DNA of 64,000 nt, taken from Gemmatimonadales bacterium. Lineage in GTDB: Bacteria > Gemmatimonadota > Gemmatimonadetes > Gemmatimonadales > GWC2-71-9. The number at the start of each line of letters is the position of its first letter. Within the stretch, counting starts at the first letter, position 1. The stretch spans positions 189,296 to 253,295 of the forward strand of contig JAWKQM010000005.1 in the NCBI GenBank assembly GCA_041390145.1. Direction: 5' to 3'. The notes under the pieces were generated by a model. It saw only the letters and a program-made list of their open reading frames with translations, had not been told where the DNA came from and made no database searches. The position numbers were made by a program, and so were the translations under genes. Of the stretch, positions 57,987 to 64,000 are shown one piece after another.

Positions 57987-59374
57987 GAGCGGCGCCCTCC
58001 CACGTTGCCTCGGACGGTGTCCAGCCATTGCACGGCCTGTCGATCAATCCCCGAGAGGGTCTGCAGATACTTGAGGCCATCGCCGGTGGCGGTCTTGCCG
58101 ATCTGTTCCGCGAGGTCGGCCGAGGTGTTCAGCAGGTCCCGATGGAGTGCGAGGCAGTCCGCTTCGGTATCGGGGAGCTCGAGCGAGTAGGGCATCTGGA
58201 ACGGTGGTCCGGCCCGGTGCGGGTCGCCGGGCTTGTCGGTCAGCGGGAGCCGGAAGAGCAGCTCGGACAGCGTCTTGATGTTGTACATCTCGCCGAAGGT
58301 CCGGTGCAGCGCGCCACTCCGCATGTTGGGGACGTCGGGATCGGTGGTGCGCTGGAGCCGATAGGTATGCGCAATGTTGGTCAGCAGCATCCTATACCGG
58401 AGGTTGAAGAGGCTGGCCCACTCGCGGGACTGCGCCGATTCGATATAGGTCTGTTCGCTGTCGGCCTTTTCCGGTTCGACGGTCGTTGGATTTACGGGGC
58501 ATTCACGAGTCGGCTTCCATCCTTTCACCTTCTCGAACCCCTGGTAGACACCGACGAAGCGATCGAAGTGGGAGGGCTCCTCGGTCGGCCGCCCCAGCAG
58601 GTGCGGTGCCTCTCCCTGACCGGCCACCTGCTTGAGCGCCTCGACCGCCTGGGTCCGCGTGGCCATCTGAAAGACCATGACCTCGCTCTGGTGGTGCGGC
58701 GACTGTTTGGCCGCATCCTGGTCGTCGGGGGTGGGTTTGTAGCTCTTTCCCCATTCGTTCCAGTTGGCCTGATAGGCGTAGCTGGCGGCGTTGAACTCGG
58801 CGTCGGGGATCTTGGTCGGGTCGGAGAGGATCTCGAGGATCGGTTCGTAGATCTCGCCGACGTGATGCGGGTGCCCGCCGGCCGCCTTCGTCGCCGCCTC
58901 CCGGATCCGGGCGATATCCTTGTCGAATTCCTTGCCGCGCTTGGTGCCCTTGCCACCCTTGACCGGGTTCGGCATGTCGGGTTCCATCTCGGCGAAGACG
59001 TAACAACTCAGGGATTCGATCGTGAGGGGCTCGAGACTGAACCGGAACGGGTAGTAGGGGCTGTCCCAGGGATAGTCGCTGCGGTACAGGTTGATCTTGC
59101 CACCGAGCAGGGTGATGAGGTTCTGGATGCAGAGCAGATGCCCCATCTCCTCCCGGGCGACGGTCAGGATGGCGTCGCGCCAGCGATTGACGTCGTGGCG
59201 ATGCGCGTCCGGCACCTGCGGCCCGCCGAGGGAATAGGCGCCGTAGAGGTATTGGACCATCAGGCTGTGCTCGAGCTCGGCCCCGACGTGGAGGAGCATG
59301 AGGAGATGGTCCCGCCAACTGCGGTCCGCGGGCTTTGGTTGCGCGGCAAGGCGAGGGGCGGTCGGTGCGGTCAT
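57983..59374 (-). CDS. VioB-type ferritin-like (iminophenyl-pyruvate dimer synthase-like) protein
   Basis: A 463-aa protein whose N-terminal half matches the ferritin-like part of VioB/RebD: residues 30-50 read VGAELEHSLMVQYLYGAYSL and 70-90 read LTVAREEMGHLLCIQNLITL, giving metal-ligand candidates Glu33 or Glu35, Glu75 or Glu76 and His79. In violacein synthesis VioB couples two imines made by an amino-acid oxidase, with help from a heme N-terminal region that is missing here. ATG 59374 is taken as start. It is the first gene of the quinoprotein cluster and overlaps the lodA-like gene. Confidence 0.82.
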   Translation of the reverse strand: MTAPTAPRLAAQPKPADRSWRDHLLMLLHVGAELEHSLMVQYLYGAYSLGGPQVPDAHRHDVNRWRDAILTVAREEMGHLLCIQNLITLLGGKINLYRSDYPWDSPYYPFRFSLEPLTIESLSCYVFAEMEPDMPNPVKGGKGTKRGKEFDKDIARIREAATKAAGGHPHHVGEIYEPILEILSDPTKIPDAEFNAASYAYQANWNEWGKSYKPTPDDQDAAKQSPHHQSEVMVFQMATRTQAVEALKQVAGQGEAPHLLGRPTEEPSHFDRFVGVYQGFEKVKGWKPTRECPVNPTTVEPEKADSEQTYIESAQSREWASLFNLRYRMLLTNIAHTYRLQRTTDPDVPNMRSGALHRTFGEMYNIKTLSELLFRLPLTDKPGDPHRAGPPFQMPYSLELPDTEADCLALHRDLLNTSADLAEQIGKTATGDGLKYLQTLSGIDRQAVQWLDTVRGNVGGRRS

Positions 59375-59515
59375 TGCACATCCCGGAGAGAGGCCACCAG
59401 GAAAGCGGGCGGGCCGGCTCGGTGGAGGAAACTGTGGAGTAGATGGGACACGGAGCAGAGGGAGGCTACGGCCCCCCGGCGAGGCTGTCAAGGAACGGTT
59501 GCGTGCCGGAATGCC

Positions 59516-60151
59516 TTACGAGCCCGCCACCGCGCCCCGGATTCCCACGATCAGCATCTGCGTGCCGATCACGGCCAGGATGAGGCCCATCAGTCGGGTG
59601 ACGACCTTGATGCCGTTCTGGCCGAGGAATCGGACCAGCGAGGCGCTTCCAAGGAAGGCGATCAGGTTGACGGCGCAGATGACGGCGAGCGCGATGAGGA
59701 CACGAGTCACCTCAGGTACTGTCGACTCGGCGGCAAAGCTCATCGCGGTCGCGATCGCGCCCGGCCCCGCCAGGATGGGCAATGCCAGGGGGGAGACCGC
59801 GATGCCGAGTGCGGCGTGCTGGCTCAGGGCGTTGTCCTCGGCGCTCGGCGTGTGGACGGTGGACTCCTTGCCCTGCAATAGCTGATAGCCGACGAGGGCG
59901 ATCAGGATACCCCCCGCGATTCGGAACGCCGGGAGCGTGATCCCGAAGAGGGAGAATATCTCCCGGCCCAGGATCGTGAAGGCCGCGATGATGACAAACG
60001 CGAGCACGATCGCCTGGATTGCCACGCCGCGCCGTTGCGCCGCGTCCAGGTCCTCGGTAAGCCCGAGAAAGAGCGGGGCGTTGGCAATCGGGTTGATGAT
60101 GGCGAAGAATGCCATGAACACGGTGCCAAAATGGCTGACGGAAGTCGGCAT
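59516..60151 (-). CDS. MarC-family integral membrane protein
   Basis: A 211-aa protein with six predicted helices. The start FGTVFMAFFAIINPIANAPLF and AVSPLALPILAGPGAIATAM are the paired NP-type motifs of the MarC (UPF0056) family. Function is not established in any member. It is divergent from the aldehyde dehydrogenase and 141 bases from the ferritin-like gene, in a gap where I see no clear signal. Confidence 0.9.
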   Translation of the reverse strand: MPTSVSHFGTVFMAFFAIINPIANAPLFLGLTEDLDAAQRRGVAIQAIVLAFVIIAAFTILGREIFSLFGITLPAFRIAGGILIALVGYQLLQGKESTVHTPSAEDNALSQHAALGIAVSPLALPILAGPGAIATAMSFAAESTVPEVTRVLIALAVICAVNLIAFLGSASLVRFLGQNGIKVVTRLMGLILAVIGTQMLIVGIRGAVAGS

Positions 60152-60172
60152 AGGTGGCGCGCCTCCTGGAGA

Positions 60173-60202
60173 TTGCCGAATCTATCTCCTTCGCGGTATG
60201 AT
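60173..60202 (+). promoter_or_regulatory. Promoter of the aldehyde dehydrogenase gene
   Basis: TTGCCG (60173-60178), 18-base spacer, TATGAT (60197-60202). A start near 60209 leaves about 30 bases to ATG 60241, with AGGAG at 60230-60234 as ribosome site. Confidence 0.55.
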
Positions 60203-60240
60203 GTCGAATCGACTGAAACGTCCCGCACCAGGAGTCAGGC

Positions 60241-61608
60241 ATGAGTCTCATCTCCATCAATCCGTCCACCGGACAGACCATCGCCACCCATCCGGAGATG
60301 TCGCCGAAGGAGGTGCGGGCCGCCGTCGCACTGGCGCACAAGGCGTTTCTCAAGTGGCGGACGGTTCCGGTGGCTGCCCGGACGGAGCCGTTGCGGCAGA
60401 CCGCGCGGCTCCTGCGCGAGCGAATCGAGGAATACGCCGCGCTGATGGCGAGGGAAATGGGCAAGCCGCTGGCGCAGGGCAGGGGCGAGGTGGAGAAGTG
60501 CGCCTGGGCCTGTGAGTACTACGCCGACCACGCCGAGGCGTTCCTCGCCCCGGAAATGGTCGTCACGGACGCCCTGCGGAGTTACGTGGCGTATCGCCCG
60601 ATCGGCATCATCCTCGCCATCATGCCGTGGAACTTCCCGTTCTGGCAGGTGCTCCGGTTTGCGGCACCCACGCTGGCCGGCGGGAACGCGGCACTCCTGA
60701 AGCACGCGTCCAATGTGCCGGGCTGTGCCCTGGCCATCGAGAAGCTCCTGCGGGACGCCGGTTTTCCAGCGCACCTGTTCCAGACGCTGCTCATTACCGC
60801 GGCGCAGGCGAAGTCCGTCATCCGGCACAAGCATGTGGCGGCAGTCACCCTGACCGGGAGCACCGCAGCGGGCAAGGCGGTCGCAAAGGAAGCAGGCGCT
60901 CGTCTCAAGAAGTGCGTCCTTGAACTGGGCGGGAGCGATCCCTACCTGGTGCTGGAGGACGCCGATCTTGTCGAGGCCGTGGAGGCCTGCGTCACCAGTC
61001 GCCTCATCAACTCCGGGCAGAGTTGCATCGCCGCGAAACGGTTCGTCGTGGTGGAGGCCGTCCGGCCGGAGTTCGAACGGCTGTTGCTGGAACGGATGCG
61101 GCGAGTGCGGATGGGGGATCCGCTCAACGCGGAGACGGACATCGGTCCGCAGGCCGGCGCGGAGCTGCGCGACCGCCTGCACGACCAGGTCCAGCGTTCG
61201 GTCGCCGCCGGCGCCCGGCTTCTGCTTGGCGGCACGGTGCCGTCGGGGCCGGGGAGTTTCTACCCGGCGACCATCCTCACCGACGTGGCGAAGGGGATGC
61301 CGGCGTACAGCGAGGAACTGTTCGGGCCGGTGGCGGCGGTCATCGCGGCCAGGAACGCACGGGCCGCCATCAAGATCGCCAATGACACGTCCTACGGCCT
61401 TGGCGCGGCGGTGTTCACGGCGGATGTGGCCCGGGGGGAGAAGATCGCTGCCGACGAGCTGGAAGCGGGCTCGTGCTTCGTGAACGCTTTCGTGCGCTCT
61501 GACCCACGGCTGCCGTTCGGGGGGGTCAAGGAGAGCGGCGGTGGGCGGGAACTGGGTCGGCACGGCATGCTGGAGTTTCAGAACGCGAAGACGGTCTACG
61601 TCCGCTGA
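60241..61608 (+). CDS. NAD(P)-dependent succinate-semialdehyde dehydrogenase-like aldehyde dehydrogenase
   Basis: A 455-aa oxidoreductase of the aldehyde dehydrogenase superfamily, shorter at the N-terminus like the bacterial Sad/GabD-type enzymes. It has MPWNFPFWQVLRFAAPTLAG, LTGSTAAGK, Glu228 in LELGGSDPY and Cys262 in GQSCIAAKR. The C-terminus PFGGVKESGGGRELG is that of succinate-semialdehyde dehydrogenases, but the substrate is not proven. It has its own promoter. Confidence 0.92.
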   Translation: MSLISINPSTGQTIATHPEMSPKEVRAAVALAHKAFLKWRTVPVAARTEPLRQTARLLRERIEEYAALMAREMGKPLAQGRGEVEKCAWACEYYADHAEAFLAPEMVVTDALRSYVAYRPIGIILAIMPWNFPFWQVLRFAAPTLAGGNAALLKHASNVPGCALAIEKLLRDAGFPAHLFQTLLITAAQAKSVIRHKHVAAVTLTGSTAAGKAVAKEAGARLKKCVLELGGSDPYLVLEDADLVEAVEACVTSRLINSGQSCIAAKRFVVVEAVRPEFERLLLERMRRVRMGDPLNAETDIGPQAGAELRDRLHDQVQRSVAAGARLLLGGTVPSGPGSFYPATILTDVAKGMPAYSEELFGPVAAVIAARNARAAIKIANDTSYGLGAAVFTADVARGEKIAADELEAGSCFVNAFVRSDPRLPFGGVKESGGGRELGRHGMLEFQNAKTVYVR

Positions 61609-61620
61609 ACGGGACGCCCG

Positions 61621-62973
61621 TCAGTGCGGCAGCGCTCGCCGCATGCCCAACTCCAGGATCTGCTGTTCCAGGCCGCTGATCGACCGGTAGACGGTGTCGG
61701 GGGCTGCGCCTCCCCGAAATTTCAGGATCACGTAGCCTTCCCGGCTGGTGCGGGCGAGCAGCAACGTGAAGGCCTCGTGGCGAAAGCGCCGTGATACCCC
61801 GTCCGTGATCACGATCAGGTCCATCGGGGTCACGACAAGGGCGTCGCGCATGCCATGGTCGTGCGGCGCGAAGATATACAGTGCGGTGTCCTGCGCCGTG
61901 AGCGCACCCAGCGCACGAGCCGAGTCGACAAGAGCGGGCGGGATCGTCGGAGCGCTCGCATCGATGCCGGGCGGATCCCCGGTTCGGAATCCGATCCAGA
62001 TCCTGAGCGCGAGGTAGCCGATCAGGGCCATTCCAAGCGCCAGTCCCCCGACCACCATCGCCGTCCGCCCGAACCAGCGCCGGCGGGTCCGCCGCCTGGC
62101 CAGCTTCGGCGACAGCAGCTTGTCCGACGCACTCGCCGCCCGAAGGGCATGGGCCATGTCCCTGGCGGATCCCCAGCGGTCGTCAGGGTTCTTCGCCAGT
62201 GCACGTGTGATGATGTCGGACAAGGCCCTCGGGAGTTCGGGGGCAACACTCGAGAGCGGTTCCGGCGCCTTGCTTACCTGGTTGGCCATGATGTTTACTG
62301 CTGAGTTGCCGGAGATCGGCCGCTTTCCCGTTGCCGCCTCGTAAAGCACCACGCCCAGCGCATAGACGTCCGCCCTGCCGTCGAGCCGGTCGCCCGCCAC
62401 CTGCTCCGGACTCATGTAGTGCGGCGTGCCGCTGCTGGTGCCGTCCGGGGAGGCGTCGGCGGCCGTGGCCACGCGCGAGATGCCGAAGTCGGCGACAAAG
62501 GCATGGCCGTCGGCATCGAGCAGCAGGTTCTCCGGCTTGATATCGAGATGGAGCACGCCGCGGGCGTGGGCCGCAGACAACGCGTCCGCCACCTCCACCC
62601 CCAGGCGTGCGACGCCGGCGGGGGTCAGCGGACCTTCCCGCGACAGCCGGGTGCCCAGGGTGCCGTCGGGAAAGAACCGCATCACGAGGTAGACCACCCC
62701 GTCGCGGTGCCCCGCTTCGTACAATGGAACGATGTGGGGATGTTCGGCCGTGGCCACGAGGCGCGCCTCATCGAGCAGCCGGTCCGCCGCGGTGTCGTCG
62801 AGCACCAGCGCGGGGTCCAGCGCCTTGATGGCCACGTCACGACTGAGGAGGGGGTCCCGCGCACGGAAGACTGCCGCGAACCCGCCGACGCCGAGGAGCT
62901 CACCAAGCTCGAGGCGGGTGCCGAGTGCAGCGGCCAGGCGCGACCGCAACTGTGCCAGCCGCACGTCATCCAT
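61621..62973 (-). CDS. Membrane Ser/Thr protein kinase with a non-RD catalytic loop
   Basis: A 450-aa PknB-like kinase. The glycine loop GVGGFAAVFRA, Lys50 and DFG 162-164 are normal. The catalytic loop reads HLDIKPEN (His142-Leu143-Asp144), with Leu in place of the usual Arg, so activation-loop control would differ. A membrane helix lies at about 302-328 (VVGGLALGMALIGYLALRI), followed by a 120-residue outer domain not recognised. It ends 12 bases from the convergent dehydrogenase gene. Confidence 0.9.
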   Translation of the reverse strand: MDDVRLAQLRSRLAAALGTRLELGELLGVGGFAAVFRARDPLLSRDVAIKALDPALVLDDTAADRLLDEARLVATAEHPHIVPLYEAGHRDGVVYLVMRFFPDGTLGTRLSREGPLTPAGVARLGVEVADALSAAHARGVLHLDIKPENLLLDADGHAFVADFGISRVATAADASPDGTSSGTPHYMSPEQVAGDRLDGRADVYALGVVLYEAATGKRPISGNSAVNIMANQVSKAPEPLSSVAPELPRALSDIITRALAKNPDDRWGSARDMAHALRAASASDKLLSPKLARRRTRRRWFGRTAMVVGGLALGMALIGYLALRIWIGFRTGDPPGIDASAPTIPPALVDSARALGALTAQDTALYIFAPHDHGMRDALVVTPMDLIVITDGVSRRFRHEAFTLLLARTSREGYVILKFRGGAAPDTVYRSISGLEQQILELGMRRALPH

Positions 62974-62990
62974 GGAGCGCGCCCACCTGT

Positions 62991-63668
62991 TCAGTCACCC
63001 TTCTTCTGATTCCGCTGCTTCTCGAACATCTGCTGCCACGCCTCGCGAATGGCCTGTGACGACCCCGTCCCCACCGCCAGCGCAAAGGCGACCCCGATCG
63101 ACCCGAACCCGATCAGGAAGGCGCCCATCACGATCTGGCGCGCAAAGTTGAGTTCCCAGACCGCGAGCGCGGCCACGATGGCGAGGACGGCGGACTTGGC
63201 GATCCCGCCGAGGAGCCGTGGACTGGCCAACCCCGCCTCTGCCAGGGCGTCCTCGACCCGCTCCCCCACCGATGTCGCGATCAGCAGTCCCACGCCGATG
63301 ATCACCGCCGCGACCGCCAGGTTCGGGAGGTAGGCGATCATCTGGTCGGCCACGGAGGCCAGGACCATGAGTCCCCAGATCTGGAGCGCGTTGTCGAGGA
63401 AGACGAGGAGGACGACCACCATCGTGATGGTGCCCACGGTGTTGTAGAGCGCGGCGCGCACATCGGCCTTGGCGAGTGCCGACCGCCAGCTCGTGGGCCC
63501 GCCGAGCCGGTCGAGGCGAATCCACTTGAGGAGGGCGATCACGGCGCGCTTGGCGAGCCAGCCGACCACCAGGCCGACGAGGACGACCACCAGGCCGGCC
63601 GCCAGCGTCGGGATGTAGTTGGTGAAGCGGGTGCTCAGCTCCGCGAGAGGCCCCTGGGCCGTTTGCAT
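62991..63668 (-). CDS. Small membrane protein with MscS-type TM-helix repeats
   Basis: A 225-aa protein with about five helices (LAAGLVVVLVGLVVGWLAKR; LAVAAVIIGVGLLIATSVGE) and no MscS beta domain. It resembles the 43702-44373 protein in length and helix pattern. AGGAG lies 6 bases before ATG 63668. It sits 17 bases upstream of the kinase gene and 8 bases after the universal stress gene. Confidence 0.78.
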   Translation of the reverse strand: MQTAQGPLAELSTRFTNYIPTLAAGLVVVLVGLVVGWLAKRAVIALLKWIRLDRLGGPTSWRSALAKADVRAALYNTVGTITMVVVLLVFLDNALQIWGLMVLASVADQMIAYLPNLAVAAVIIGVGLLIATSVGERVEDALAEAGLASPRLLGGIAKSAVLAIVAALAVWELNFARQIVMGAFLIGFGSIGVAFALAVGTGSSQAIREAWQQMFEKQRNQKKGD

Positions 63669-63676
63669 GGTGTCTC

Positions 63677-64000
63677 CTACCGTCGTCCGAAGAATGCGCG
63701 CTCGAACCGGCCGGCGCGCCTGGGTTCCACCGCCCGCACCACGAGCACTGGGCTGGCGCCCCGCTTGGCGATCGTGGTGGGAATGGTCTCGCCAAAGAGT
63801 GGGAGTGTGGGGCCGGCGCTGGGCCCGCCGATGACGACGAGGTCCGTGGGGGCGGCGGCGGCCGCGAGGCCGCGGGCCGTCTCCCGCCGATGCAACACCT
63901 GGACCTCCGCCGGCAGGCCGCCGGCCACCGCGGTCTCGCGTGCGGCAGCGACCATCGCCTCCGCTTCGGGGCGTTTGGTCCCCCGCTCAATGACGGTGAC
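63677..64000 (-). CDS. Universal stress protein domain, truncated by the window edge
   Basis: The last 107 residues of a protein whose start is outside the window. The text DLVVIGGPSAGPTLPLFGET with IPTTIAKRGASPVLVV matches the nucleotide-binding C-terminus of UspA-type domains (G-x2-G-x9-G-S/T-like loop, altered here). It could be a single or tandem Usp protein or the tail of a transporter. Stop TAG at 63677-63679. Confidence 0.75.
   Translation of the reverse strand, partial: VTVIERGTKRPEAEAMVAAARETAVAGGLPAEVQVLHRRETARGLAAAAAPTDLVVIGGPSAGPTLPLFGETIPTTIAKRGASPVLVVRAVEPRRAGRFERAFFGRR

Noticed and set aside
52883..59374. A complete violacein or indolocarbazole pathway
   Set aside because: Only the ferritin-like part of VioB is present; VioA, VioC, VioD, VioE and the heme region are not recognised.

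Overview
This window is about 64 kb of GC-rich bacterial chromosome, densely coded, with most neighbouring genes joined by 1-4 base stop/start overlaps (ATGA, GTGA, TGATG) and frequent GTG and TTG starts. The gene content is that of a free-living Gram-negative heterotroph: a TonB-dependent receptor with a carboxypeptidase-regulatory N-terminus, porins and lipoproteins, Ser/Thr kinases fused to TPRs, a class III cyclase, PurS/Q/L-type FGAM synthase, and many sulfatase and oxidase genes. Gemmatimonadota is my best guess, by inference only; no rRNA or marker was available to test it.

Layout. (a) 1-3.4 kb: an ssrA tmRNA with its promoter, then a secreted arylsulfatase whose last 100 codons are scrambled by frameshifts. 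(b) 3.4-17.5 kb, minus strand: one long run of 13 tightly packed genes, transcribed truA, HtrA-like protease, purB, purC, psd, pssA, purS, purQ, zinc-ribbon protein, purL, purF, ppdK, purE. It combines purine synthesis, phosphatidylethanolamine synthesis, tRNA modification and envelope proteolysis. purB carries one apparent 1-base frameshift. (c) 17.6-31.5 kb, mostly plus strand: trpD, then lexA in the opposite direction, then trpC-trpF-trpB, a HEAT-repeat protein, an HD-GYP protein, trpA, a membrane GAF/chemoreceptor-like protein, folK, panB-panC-panD, a YqeK-like HD hydrolase and a LytR_C protein. (d) 31.5-33.8 kb: glycerate kinase and a divergent D-2-hydroxyacid dehydrogenase. (e) 33.8-36.4 kb: a second sulfatase and a lipoprotein cytochrome c, both broken by several frameshifts, which points to a poor consensus patch or to gene decay. 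(f) 36.5-42.7 kb, minus strand: amino-acid permease, ABC ATPase, ABC permease, TonB receptor. (g) 42.9-46.7 kb, plus strand: acetyltransferase-like protein, small membrane protein, amidohydrolase, heme-motif porin, ending in a strong terminator. (h) 46.8-59.4 kb, minus strand: the most unusual part. A VioB-type ferritin-like protein, a LodA/GoxA-type quinoprotein oxidase, a radical SAM/SPASM enzyme and a LodB/GoxB-type flavoprotein are translationally coupled. A SAM-domain/cyclase/ATPase/TPR regulator follows 2 bases later, then an NTF2-like protein and a kinase-TPR protein. (i) 59.5-64 kb: MarC-family membrane protein, succinate-semialdehyde-type dehydrogenase, a second Ser/Thr kinase with a non-RD catalytic loop, a second small membrane protein and a truncated universal stress domain.

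The best candidate for an undescribed system is the four-gene block at 52.9-59.4 kb. It pairs a probable cysteine-tryptophylquinone (CTQ) amino-acid or amine oxidase with two different kinds of cofactor-maturation enzyme (flavoprotein and radical SAM) and with the ferritin-like fold that in violacein and indolocarbazole pathways dimerises imines made by an amino-acid oxidase.
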